From Flavisolibacter tropicus (GTDB lineage Bacteria; Bacteroidota; Bacteroidia; Chitinophagales; Chitinophagaceae): a stretch of 64,000 nt of DNA. The stretch covers positions 5,535,501-5,599,500 of the forward strand of contig NZ_CP011390.1 in the NCBI RefSeq assembly GCF_001644645.1, written 5' to 3'. The position numbers were made by a program, and so were the translations under genes. The stretch's first letter is position 1. Each line of letters begins with the position of its first letter. Below are positions 45,368 through 53,470 of the stretch, in pieces. The notes under the pieces were generated by a model. It saw only the letters and a list, made by a program, of their open reading frames with translations. It searched no databases and was not told the DNA's origin.

Positions 45368-46451
45368 AGACTGGTCATACCTGTGTCAATCGTTTGACTG
45401 GGTAAGGGCAATGGAGGGTGTGCTACAAGATCCTATACACCATGCAGAAGGCGATGTAGCTATACATACGCGCCTGGTATTGTCAGCCTTGCTTTCATTG
45501 GAAGGATACCAGGCATTGCCTGCACAAGAACAAGAGATCGTTTGGGCGGCAGCGCTACTGCATGATGTAGAGAAGCGCTCCACTACAGTGCAGGGAGATG
45601 ATGGTAGCATTACGGCAAAAGGGCATGCTAAGAAAGGTGCGCTAACCGCACGTTTACTGCTATACACACAAATTCCTACACCCTTCGACATACGCGAGCA
45701 GGTAGTAAACCTTGTACGCTATCATGGTTTGCCGTTATGGGCTATAGAAAAGACCAACCCGACTAAGGCTGTCATCGAAGCCAGTATGGTGGTTAATACA
45801 AAATGGCTTTCGTTATTAGCCAGGGCCGATGCTTTAGGGCGTATATGCCAGGACCAGCAAGACCTGTTGTACCGCATTGACTTGTTTGAGGCACTTTGCC
45901 AGGATAATCAATGTTGGGGAGTGGCTAGGGCTTTTACTACACCAAATGCCCGTTTCCAGTATTTCCGTAAAGATGAAGGCTATCCAGATTTTGTGCCCTT
46001 TGATGATTTCGGCTCCAACGTGATCCTGCTTTCTGGCTTGCCGGGTGCAGGTAAAGATACCTATGTGTTTCACAATTACCGCCAATGGCCGGTGATCAAC
46101 CTGGACCAGATACGCCGGGAGCATAAGATTGCTCCTACCGACAAAAGCGGCAATGGGCGCGTGATACAAATGGCAAAGGAACAAGCACGTGAATACTTGC
46201 GAAAGGGAGTCGATTTTGTGTGGAATGCTACTAACGTTACTAAGAACATGCGAGAGCAGCTGGTAGACTTGTTTGTAACCTATAAGGCCTATGTAAAGAT
46301 CATGTATGTAGAAGTGCCTCACCGTTTGTTACACCAGCAGAATAATAGCCGTGAGGCCGTTTTACCCTATGCTGCCGTAGAGCGATTATTGATGAAGCTG
46401 GAAGTGCCAGCACCTTGGGAAGGGCATGAGGTAACATATTATATCAAGTAA
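45345..46451 (+). CDS. HD-Pnk: HD phosphoesterase fused to polynucleotide 5'-kinase
   Basis: This has 368 residues. The N-terminal HD domain has H41, the H73-D74 pair in AALLHDVEKRS and a later His in VRYHGLP (about 124). The C-terminal P-loop kinase begins ILLSGLPGAGKDTYVF (about 227-242), with DQIRREH and an Arg-bearing lid, ending ERLLMKLEVPAPWEGHEV. This matches the architecture of Runella slithyformis HD-Pnk, reported to be a 2',3'-phosphoesterase plus 5'-OH kinase. It overlaps the RNA ligase gene upstream, so both steps of end healing and sealing are encoded together. Confidence 0.85.
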   Translation: MWTLAANKDWSYLCQSFDWVRAMEGVLQDPIHHAEGDVAIHTRLVLSALLSLEGYQALPAQEQEIVWAAALLHDVEKRSTTVQGDDGSITAKGHAKKGALTARLLLYTQIPTPFDIREQVVNLVRYHGLPLWAIEKTNPTKAVIEASMVVNTKWLSLLARADALGRICQDQQDLLYRIDLFEALCQDNQCWGVARAFTTPNARFQYFRKDEGYPDFVPFDDFGSNVILLSGLPGAGKDTYVFHNYRQWPVINLDQIRREHKIAPTDKSGNGRVIQMAKEQAREYLRKGVDFVWNATNVTKNMREQLVDLFVTYKAYVKIMYVEVPHRLLHQQNNSREAVLPYAAVERLLMKLEVPAPWEGHEVTYYIK

Positions 46452-46779
46452 TCGTAATCTAGGGTTGTGATTTGCTTCCAAAGCTTATTCAAACAAGATA
46501 CCCTAATTAATTGGGTTATTGGCCTAAGCGAAAAAGCTTAGGCCAATTTGATTATGCTAGCGTAGTTATTGTCGCTACAAACGGTGCTTGGCGGTAATGA
46601 TGAGACCTGCCAAATTGTACCAAAACAAGCCTTTATCAAGCGTTATCCCTATATGTTAGCGTTGTTATGATTTGTTAGTGGATTTGTTTATTTTGTATAA
46701 ACAGTTTTCTAGTTCGAATAGACTTTTTCCTGCGAAATTCCTTCCGTGCCAAGAAATGCCACCCCACAAACTGCGGAAG
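46452..46779. other. Intergenic region with terminator and peroxidase leader
   Basis: This 328-bp stretch has no gene. It holds the terminator at 46519-46553 and an AT-rich leader before the peroxidase start at 46780. An in-frame extension of that gene back to 46672 lacks a signal peptide and is not favoured. Confidence 0.5.
46519..46553 (+). terminator. Intrinsic terminator after the RNA repair operon
   Basis: A perfect 11-bp stem (TTGGCCTAAGC paired with GCTTAGGCCAA) has a six-base GAAAAA loop and is followed by TTTGATT. It lies 68 bp after the HD-Pnk stop. Confidence 0.85.
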
Positions 46780-48696
46780 ATGAAAAAGCTGGCCATTCTT
46801 TTCTGTGTTATAACAATTGTAAGCGGACTTGCTTTCCGTATGAATGGAGGTAGCCGTTATAATGAACTTTATACTACCCAGATACAACGCTTTATAGACC
46901 AACAAGATCATTTGCTAAAATCCGTTGAAACAGCCGATCTTTCTTCCGAAAAAGACATACATACAATACTGGATCAACTCGAATTAGCCAGGCTAAAGCT
47001 TAAAGAAAATGACTTTTGGTTGCGCTATCTGAATCCTATTCTTTATCGAAAGATCAATGGCCCGTTGCCTATTGAATGGGAGACAGAAGTGTTTGAAAAA
47101 TTTGAGAAACCTTATAAAAGAACAGGTGCAGGTCTTACATTAACCGAGCTGTATCTTGGAGAAAAATCTATTAATAAAGATTCCTTAATTTCTTTGATTC
47201 AGATGGCTATTGATGCTTCAAAAGCTTTTGAGGCAGATTCTATTACTCATAATCTCTTGTCGCATGACCACTTTTTCCTGGCGAACCGGCTTTTTATATT
47301 AAACCTGGCCTCTATTTACACTACTGGTTTTGAATGTCCTAATACAAAGAATGTAATTGTGGAATTGCGTCATATGCTGGTGCATGTAAAAGATATTTAC
47401 CAGCGTTATAATCAAAGCTTTTCGTCTGCACCATTAACAACAGATTATCTCGATCTGTATGATAAGACCATTGCTTTTGTAAATAATCAGCCTTCAGACT
47501 ATACACAATTCAATCACTTCTCCTTTATAAAAGATTATGTAAATGGATTGTTTAAACGAAATCAGCAGTTCATTAATGCTTATTCAGTGACGTCTACTAG
47601 CTATAATGACTATACCCTAAGTGATCAGTGTTTTTCCATTTTCGATAAATCCCTTTACCAGGGTCAAAATACAAAAGGCATTTACTCGCCTATACATGAA
47701 GCTGAAGTTTTAAATGAGATAAAGCAGGTAGGGAAATTGCTTTTCTTTGACCCTATTTTATCTGGGAATAACAAACGAAGTTGCGCTTCCTGTCATAAGC
47801 CTGATCAATATTTTACCGATACTTCCGCTCAAGCTAATCTGGAATATGGGCAACAACAGCTTCTTAGTCGGAATACCATATCATTGATGAATGTGACGTT
47901 TAATCATTTGATTATGATGGACGGTAGGCATATTTCCTTGCAGGACCAGGCAACTGAAGTAATGATGAGTGGAAAGGAAATGAATAGTAATGAAAAGGAA
48001 CTGATCGATAAAGTATTAAGCTGTAAAGAGTATAAAGAGGCATTTAAGCGGTTTTTAAAACGGACGCCAGAAGAAAAACAAGTTACATTATCGCACATTA
48101 ATTCCGCACTTACGCTTTATTATGGCGACTTCAGTAACTATTATTCGCCATTTGATGATGCGATAAATAACGATAAGCCACTAGGTGAAAAAGAAATCAG
48201 TGGCTTTAACCTATTTATGAGTAAGGCGCAGTGTGCTACTTGTCATTTTGTGCCGCAGTTCAATGGAGTAAAGCCACCTTTTATCAGTTCAGAGTTTGAA
48301 GTAATTGGTGTTCCTGAGGATGCACATTTTGCAAAACTAAGCAGTGATAGTGGTCGGTATAAAGTAAATCCTGCAGGCGAGACACTGCATGCATTCCGAA
48401 CAGGTACTTTGCGAAATGCGGCACATACAAAACCCTATATGCATAATGGTGTATTGAAAAGCTTAGAAGAAGTTCTTGACTTTTATGATGCAGGTGGTGG
48501 AGTTGGCAAAAAGCTAGATGTAGGCAATCAAACTCTTTCGGCAGATTCATTAAAGCTAACCCCGGACGAAAAAGAAAAAATCATTGCTTTTATCCATTCC
48601 TTAAGTGAAAATAGTAGAACAGAAAAGCCGCCATTAAAATTACCTGCGTCATCTAATGAAAAATTGAACCTGCGCAAAGTTGGCGGTGAATATTAG
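46780..48696 (+). CDS. Di-heme cytochrome c peroxidase (MauG/CcpA type) with N-terminal extension
   Basis: This is a periplasmic di-heme protein. It has 638 residues from ATG 46780 (MKKLAILFCV). A signal peptide spans 1 to about 22, then a 300-residue mostly helical extension of unknown role precedes the peroxidase. Heme motifs are CASCH (near 336) and CATCH (near 485), with GTLRNAAHTKPYMHNG as the conserved distal region and YDAGGG. Typical members reduce hydrogen peroxide or oxidise bound partners. The extension resembles those of many Bacteroidota members. A small cytochrome c gene follows 51 bp downstream and is a likely electron partner. A start at 46672 is possible but would bury the signal peptide. 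Confidence 0.85.
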   Translation: MKKLAILFCVITIVSGLAFRMNGGSRYNELYTTQIQRFIDQQDHLLKSVETADLSSEKDIHTILDQLELARLKLKENDFWLRYLNPILYRKINGPLPIEWETEVFEKFEKPYKRTGAGLTLTELYLGEKSINKDSLISLIQMAIDASKAFEADSITHNLLSHDHFFLANRLFILNLASIYTTGFECPNTKNVIVELRHMLVHVKDIYQRYNQSFSSAPLTTDYLDLYDKTIAFVNNQPSDYTQFNHFSFIKDYVNGLFKRNQQFINAYSVTSTSYNDYTLSDQCFSIFDKSLYQGQNTKGIYSPIHEAEVLNEIKQVGKLLFFDPILSGNNKRSCASCHKPDQYFTDTSAQANLEYGQQQLLSRNTISLMNVTFNHLIMMDGRHISLQDQATEVMMSGKEMNSNEKELIDKVLSCKEYKEAFKRFLKRTPEEKQVTLSHINSALTLYYGDFSNYYSPFDDAINNDKPLGEKEISGFNLFMSKAQCATCHFVPQFNGVKPPFISSEFEVIGVPEDAHFAKLSSDSGRYKVNPAGETLHAFRTGTLRNAAHTKPYMHNGVLKSLEEVLDFYDAGGGVGKKLDVGNQTLSADSLKLTPDEKEKIIAFIHSLSENSRTEKPPLKLPASSNEKLNLRKVGGEY

Positions 48697-48747
48697 CTTG
48701 GAAGGAAAGGATAAAAGGGATTCATTACACAAAAAGCTTCTGATTGT

Positions 48748-49122
48748 ATGCTTACTAAAATACGAACCACCATACGGTATGCTATTTCACTTTGTACGGC
48801 AGCTTTTCTTTTAGGAATGTGCAGTACTCAAAATAAAGTGGAGTATACTATTGGAACAGATGTTTCGGAAGCCAATAAGAAACTATTTATTGAAAGGGCC
48901 GAAAAAGGAAGGATACTTTTTAAGGAGCATTGTTCTGGCTGTCATGGTATCTATTCAAAAGGCAAAGATGGTATTCCCAATTTTACCAAGCAGCAAATTG
49001 ATGATTACCATGCCAGGTCGGTCATCGCCTTTAAGAGTCACACTTCGGTACGTGATCTAAGTCCGCAACAGTTAGACTATGTATTAACTTTCTTGCGCCT
49101 GAGGAAGGTTCAAAATGACTAG
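48748..49122 (+). CDS. Small mono-heme cytochrome c, probable His/His ligation
   Basis: This has 124 residues. An N-terminal hydrophobic segment (about 10-24) ends at GMCST, a poor lipobox, so it could be a signal peptide, anchor or lipoprotein. One heme motif CSGCH is at 62-66. The class I cytochrome fold is recognisable from the closing LSPQQLDYVLTFLRLRK helix. No Met occurs after residue 24, so the usual Met axial ligand is missing. H98 (KSHTSV) occupies the corresponding loop and H88 is nearby, so bis-His ligation is likely. It follows the di-heme peroxidase by 51 bp, suggesting electron supply to it. Confidence 0.8.
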   Translation: MLTKIRTTIRYAISLCTAAFLLGMCSTQNKVEYTIGTDVSEANKKLFIERAEKGRILFKEHCSGCHGIYSKGKDGIPNFTKQQIDDYHARSVIAFKSHTSVRDLSPQQLDYVLTFLRLRKVQND

Positions 49123-49399
49123 GGAGGGATAGCTGCGAGCTATGTGTTTTGTGAATGAGAGGCTGCACGCTTAAAGCCAAGCAGCTATTCTGTGCGCCAT
49201 CGCCTTTCACCTACAAAACCAAACCCTATTTTGTATCTTTAGATCTCTTCACTTTGACTTGGTTCTCAGGTGGTTGCATTAGAATTTCCTTTAATTATTG
49301 ATGGATGCCGGTAGGAGCAGTATAAGAGGATGGTAGGAGGAGTAGTGAATGTAGAAGGCAGGTAGAGGGCTTTATCTGTGCAGTTGGTACGGACTTACC

Positions 49400-49465
49400 T
49401 ACAGAAGAGGTACAGAAGAGGTACAGACTAGGTACAGGAGAGGTACAGGAGACCAGGAAGATAGG
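49400..49465. repeat. 11-bp-periodic intergenic repeat array C
   Basis: Five TACAG-led units of exactly 11 bp start at 49400, 49411, 49422, 49433 and 49444, for example TACAGAAGAGG (twice) and TACAGGAGAGG; a sixth diverged unit starts at 49455. A TAC at 49388 is offset by 12 bp, as at the start of array A. Confidence 0.85.
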
Positions 49466-49517
49466 AGGAATTGGGAATTAGGGTATTGGGGATTAGGAGA
49501 AAGCCCGGCTCGTGAAT

Positions 49518-49768
49518 GGTGAGTGGTGAATGGTGAGTAGCCGGCACCTCCCAGCCCCTAAAGGAAGAACCCACGCTCATAAGTCTTCCTTTTAAATGTC
49601 AAAGGACAAATTCAAAATTCCACTTATATGAGTCTCACTTATAGAGGAGTTGCAGAGGATATCCTCTGCAACTCCTCTATAATAGTCTTACTATACTTCA
49701 CCACTGATGCTCTAACAACTCAATACTCACCATTGACCAAATGACTTACTCACCATTCACCACTCACC
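49518..49768. repeat. 22-bp inverted repeat flanking a 207-bp interior
   Basis: Positions 49518-49539 and 49747-49768 are perfect reverse complements (core GTGAGTGGTGAATGGTGAG). The left arm is itself part of a 14-bp tandem duplication. The interior contains the 44-bp palindrome. Confidence 0.85.
49639..49682. repeat. 44-bp perfect palindrome without loop
   Basis: Each half is 22 bp (starting TTATAGAGGAG) and the centre is GGAT|ATCC. It is a complete palindrome, not a stem-loop with spacer. Inside each half AGAGGA recurs at an 11-bp distance, linking it to the periodic arrays. Confidence 0.9.
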
Positions 49769-49784
49769 CAATGACCACTGACTA

Positions 49785-50066
49785 TTGACTTGTTATTTTG
49801 ACCAGTATAGTTTGAAAGAATTGTCTGCACAGAGTTATTATGGTCGCTATAAAGATGCCGTAGTTGCTGATAAACCCATTCGCATGAACTATGATCTTCA
49901 CACCGGTGCTATCAGGGGTATAGCAGGTAAGATACTGGTGTTTTGTGCGAGTCTTATTGCTGCTTCATTACCTGTAACCAGGTTTTATATCTGGTGGGGT
50001 AGGAGAAATAAAAAGAAGGTAGCAAAGCCTGTAGCTGTAAATGCAAATTTGGCTGGTTCTATATAA
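49785..50066 (+). pseudogene. C-terminal fragment of a PepSY-associated TM protein
   Basis: The open frame of 93 residues carries only the end of a PepSY/PiuB-type iron-regulated membrane protein. FDQYSLKELSAQSYYGRYKDA is followed by IRMNYDLHTGAIRGIAGKI, then the last transmembrane helix VFCASLIAASLPVTRFYIWW and a KKK tail. Full-length members have about 350-400 residues and four helices; the first roughly 280 are missing. Homology stops near 49797, where the repeat-rich sequence begins, and the frame starts only with TTG. It is therefore most likely a deletion remnant. The usual intact partner, a TonB-dependent siderophore receptor, is not in view. Confidence 0.75.
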
Positions 50067-50265
50067 TCAGACTGTTTGTTTTATAATGGTGGAAGCGGGT
50101 ATCCTTATTTTGTATAATTGCATAAGGTACCCGCTAGCTTTTAGGATTGAACTGATATATCATTTGATTTTTTATCTTTAAGTGAATAAAATAATACAGT
50201 TGCTGATTCTATCAATCCACTTTTAAGTAGTGGTAATAAACCTGTGAAATTTGAAACTAACTGCC

Positions 50266-50469
50266 ATGAACACTAAGAAACATTTAAAAGACCTATTTTT
50301 CCTTTTGGTGGCTGGATTTATTGTTGGATTTGCCTGCTTTGCTATAATGTATTGGGTGTTTAGAAATGACTACAAAGAATGCTTGACCTTTGCATGGATA
50401 GCGGGTGGTGCGGGTATAATAGCTGAATACATAAAACCTTATTTGCCAAAGAAGCGTCAGCAGAGCTGA
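50266..50469 (+). CDS. Small membrane protein, unknown function
   Basis: I do not recognise it. It has 67 residues from ATG 50266 (MNTKKHLKDL). A transmembrane helix (about 10-30, FFLLVAGFIVGFACFAIMYW) is followed by a second, shorter hydrophobic stretch (TFAWIAGGAGIIAEY) and a basic end (PKKRQQS). An upstream TTG start at 50251 is possible. It stands alone between the PepSY remnant and another small-gene pair. Confidence 0.5.
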   Translation: MNTKKHLKDLFFLLVAGFIVGFACFAIMYWVFRNDYKECLTFAWIAGGAGIIAEYIKPYLPKKRQQS

Positions 50470-50676
50470 TTAGATGTAAGAAGGGCTTCACCGTGTAGTC
50501 TTTAAAGCATGTGGAGGTCCCACGTCTTCCTAAAGTCGTCATGTTCCAATCTGTTCAAAATTTCCACCCGGTCTAAATTCCGCTAGGAAGATTTATTACT
50601 TATTTGATTATTTTAGAATGGCGGATTTCTATCAGTTGCTATACTGAACTATACGACCCTAAAAAACCATAACTAA

Positions 50677-50922
50677 ATGAAGCTTCTTCGAACTGTTTTA
50701 ATTTCTCTGGGCGCCATTCTGATATTATTAGCCGTAGTTGCAAATATTATAACCCCTGTAAACATTCCTGAAGATGAGGGTGCGGCATATATAAGCGGAA
50801 CGATTGTAGCTAGATTATTATTTTTTGTACCAGGCGCGCTTCTTTTATTTTTTGCTAATAAGATCAAAAAAAGATTGAATAAAAAGGCCATTAATGCCTT
50901 ATTGGAGTCTTTACCACAATGA
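50677..50922 (+). CDS. Small two-helix membrane protein
   Basis: I do not recognise it. It has 81 residues with two hydrophobic helices: about 5-27 (RTVLISLGAILILLAVVANI) and about 43-60 (TIVARLLFFVPGALLLFF). The linker is acidic (PEDEGA) and the C-terminus basic (KIKKRLNKKA). Its stop overlaps the start of the next gene in an ATGA, so the two are translationally coupled. Confidence 0.55.
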   Translation: MKLLRTVLISLGAILILLAVVANIITPVNIPEDEGAAYISGTIVARLLFFVPGALLLFFANKIKKRLNKKAINALLESLPQ

Positions 50923-51230
50923 GTACGTTATATCAACTCTATCAGCAAGCCATTCTTGTAAACAATAGGTACTCAATAACATCCGTATCGGGTATTCAAG
51001 ATTTAGGAACATATGAATACAATGAGGATAATTACAATAAGGCGATTACATTACTTAACAACGGTGATCTAGATAAAATAAATGAACTTACTCCTGCAGC
51101 TTCAATTTGGGGGGAAGACATAACTATAATTCAATTCAATGATCAAAATGGTAAGTTATATCTAGCCCTTATATATGACTCTGGCGATTTGGCTCAAAAC
51201 CCTGAAGTGCTTCACATTGTTTTGTTATAG
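50919..51230 (+). CDS. Small hypothetical cytoplasmic protein coupled to 50677
   Basis: I do not recognise it. It has 103 residues, is acidic and soluble, with alternating hydrophobic residues that suggest a small alpha/beta fold (DITIIQFNDQNGKLYLALIYD). There is no signal peptide or membrane helix. Its ATG overlaps the upstream membrane-peptide stop by 4 bp. A two-gene membrane peptide/soluble partner arrangement could be an immunity or toxin-antitoxin-type pair, but there is no sequence evidence for that. Confidence 0.5.
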   Translation: MSTLYQLYQQAILVNNRYSITSVSGIQDLGTYEYNEDNYNKAITLLNNGDLDKINELTPAASIWGEDITIIQFNDQNGKLYLALIYDSGDLAQNPEVLHIVLL

Positions 51231-51258
51231 GTAAACTTTCGAAATAGATTCCGTTATT

Positions 51259-51304
51259 GCCGTGTCTCTAATGCCAAGCCATTGTGAGCTGGTTGGGACA
51301 CGGC
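51259..51304. repeat. Inverted repeat with long loop
   Basis: GCCGTGTC (51259-51266) pairs with GACACGGC (51297-51304) over a 30-base interior that itself has weak pairing. It lies between convergent genes but has no T tract, so its role as a terminator is doubtful. Confidence 0.4.
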
Positions 51305-51411
51305 GTAGTACTTAAGGTGTCGCGCCCTCCATGTGCATAAAAGCTACAGAATGCTGGCGCAGCTAAAGCCTAAACAAATTTGTTATTTAATACTTAAGCA
51401 TCTATATAACC

Positions 51412-52911
51412 TTAATCTTTTTTGTTGTTTAAAGCCAGGTTGTTTTTTTTCGCTAAATCTTTCAGAACCCATTTTATTGCATCAGCCGTTTTTTGAGGGA
51501 TATAAATATCAGGCTTTATGCCTGTTGGGTTCAAAGGATTTGTTTTGATGTCTTTTGAAAATAGGGTAGGATACCCGAAATAGTAGGTAGTATTTTCTTT
51601 ACAGCCAAACGGTACCATGTTGATGTTTTGATAATCAATCATTCCATATGTGTTGTCTCCATAAAATACAACCCGGCTACTATTTTCCTTCATCCATAAT
51701 ACAAAAGCCTCTGCTGCACTGCCCACACCTTTATCCATAATAATGGCAATCTTTTTAGGAAAAGCTTGCACAACTCGGGTTGCTGTATCTGGAAAAGGAT
51801 TGTAATAAGAAAATTTCAAAATAGACCCAATATTTCTTTTAATAGCAGTTGCCAAGCTGTCGTAGTACTGTATACCAGCTGTATCTTTTTGTTGCTTATA
51901 ATAGGTACTAAAATTGGCAAAATAAGTAGCATTGTCTTCCGAAGCAAGCATAAAGAAATAGTCTTCTTTAGGATCTATTTTCGGAGGAACGATAACCGTA
52001 TTGGCAATGTCATAGAGCTTACCCCAAATAAAATTGCCACCCAAGTTTCCTCTTATATCAATAATTAGATTTTGTGCGGTGTTGATTTCTTTTTCATATC
52101 GTTGAAGTAAACTGTCTAAATAAGCACCATTGATTAATGCGGAGGGTATTGTCAGCAACACATTGTCCTTGTCAATAGGTTTGAGTATAGGCAGTTGAGG
52201 ATTATTGGCATTTACATAGTTAAGTTCAGCATTCTCGGGAGATGTTTTTATAAAGCGATAGTTGCCAAATGGCAGCACAACATTTTTATAAATGTGTACG
52301 TTGTTAAAATGGATCTTGGCAAAGTCATTTCTATATAGGGCAATATTATAATTGCCTTCCTCATTTTTTTCTATTTCCATTTTCACCATACCCGGTTTCC
52401 ATTTTTCAATTTTAGAGTTTAAGACCACAGCTTCAAAATGGGTAGCATCTTTTTTAATAACCGCCATTTTATAATCAGTATTCTGCCAGGTACCAACAAT
52501 AGCATCTACATTTTTTTGAGGGTTTATTGCTTTTTCAAATTGAGTTGGAGTTGCATATCTCAGTAATTGCAGGGCTATACTATCACTTTGTTTTGGCGTT
52601 GGACTAGCTGGAGATTCAAAAACAAACAAGTGTCCATCTTTAAAGAAAGAAACATACCTGTCAAGTATAGAAAAACAATTATCAAAAGAAATAGGAATGG
52701 CTTCTTTTCTTACTTGCGCTTTTAGTTTAATATACGAAGTGCTATCCTGCTCTTTTACTTTATGGATAAAGCCTGCATAATTACTTTCTGTTTTTGTAAT
52801 TAGGCTTTCAAGCATTGTTGAGCAACCACAGGATTGCGCTATTACGGTGTTTGTTGTAAACGTAAGTAGCGAAAGAGTAAGCAATACTTTCATCCGTATT
52901 TTAATTTTCAT
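51412..52911 (-). CDS. S41 family (C-terminal processing) peptidase
   Basis: This is an exported serine peptidase of the tail-specific protease family. It has 499 residues from ATG 52911 (MKIKIRMKVLLTL); the signal peptide ends near TVIAQS. The S41 core shows LIIDIRGNLGGNFIWG followed by the catalytic Ser in GVGSAAEAFVLW (near 398) and GMIDYQNINMVPFG. There is no obvious PDZ domain in the N-terminal half, which carries instead a beta-rich region (NYNIALYRNDFAKIHFNNV). Members of this layout are common and usually of unknown substrate in Bacteroidota. A longer start at 52986 is less likely, since it would move the signal peptide inward. Confidence 0.85.
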   Translation of the reverse strand: MKIKIRMKVLLTLSLLTFTTNTVIAQSCGCSTMLESLITKTESNYAGFIHKVKEQDSTSYIKLKAQVRKEAIPISFDNCFSILDRYVSFFKDGHLFVFESPASPTPKQSDSIALQLLRYATPTQFEKAINPQKNVDAIVGTWQNTDYKMAVIKKDATHFEAVVLNSKIEKWKPGMVKMEIEKNEEGNYNIALYRNDFAKIHFNNVHIYKNVVLPFGNYRFIKTSPENAELNYVNANNPQLPILKPIDKDNVLLTIPSALINGAYLDSLLQRYEKEINTAQNLIIDIRGNLGGNFIWGKLYDIANTVIVPPKIDPKEDYFFMLASEDNATYFANFSTYYKQQKDTAGIQYYDSLATAIKRNIGSILKFSYYNPFPDTATRVVQAFPKKIAIIMDKGVGSAAEAFVLWMKENSSRVVFYGDNTYGMIDYQNINMVPFGCKENTTYYFGYPTLFSKDIKTNPLNPTGIKPDIYIPQKTADAIKWVLKDLAKKNNLALNNKKD

Positions 52912-53470
52912 TGGAAGGTGACATTGGAGGGTAAACGTAATTAAATTAGAAAGAAGTTTATTGTGATGTTTGAATGAGCTGTGCAAATTTTATGGTAAGT
53001 TGAGCTATCGGGTGTATAGGCTTCCTCAGTAATTTTGCTGCATACATGCTACTTTTAAATAGCAGTCAAAGCCTAAGCAGGGTATTCACTGCTTGCCTTT
53101 ATTGCGCAGGGAGACGCCTTTTATGCAATTAATGCACTCATTCAAATAGCTTAGATTCCTTTAGTGCAGCTGTCAGTTGCTTCCTTCGATAAGCTCAGAA
53201 TCAAATTCAGCATGAAAAGTCAGAGGCATTATTGTAGCCATTTGGTTTCAGGTTGTGGACTCTGAGATTCATCACGGCGTTCAGAATGATAAATGCAAGA
53301 GGCAGTATAGTTAGCCGTCTTTCCCTTTCCTTGAATATTGAGAGTTGAGCATTGAACATTACCTCCTTTTCTCCTTCCTCCCTTCAAAATTCTTCATTCC
53401 TTGTTCCTTGTTAAATATTCTTTTCTCCCTAATCCTTTAATCTCCCCAAATCCCGGTTCAGACAATAGCT
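52912..53470. other. Intergenic region with degenerate repeat words and pyrimidine tract
   Basis: This 559-bp stretch has no credible gene. Around 53178-53300 a CTTCGATAAGCTCAGAAT-type word and a later GTTCAGAATGATAAATGC resemble degenerate dispersed repeats of Bacteroidota genomes (recalled pattern, not verified). The last 110 bp (53355-53455) are pyrimidine-rich on the plus strand. Confidence 0.45.

Larger units (their letters stand above)
49123..49784. other. Repeat-rich intergenic region with gene decay
   Basis: This 662-bp region has no gene. It holds the 11-bp array C (49400-49465), a 22-bp inverted repeat (49518-49539 with 49747-49768) bracketing a 44-bp perfect palindrome (49639-49682), and a direct repeat CACTTATA (49621 and 49637). 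Its right edge runs into a truncated PepSY-protein fragment, which marks the region as one of past rearrangement. Confidence 0.7.
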
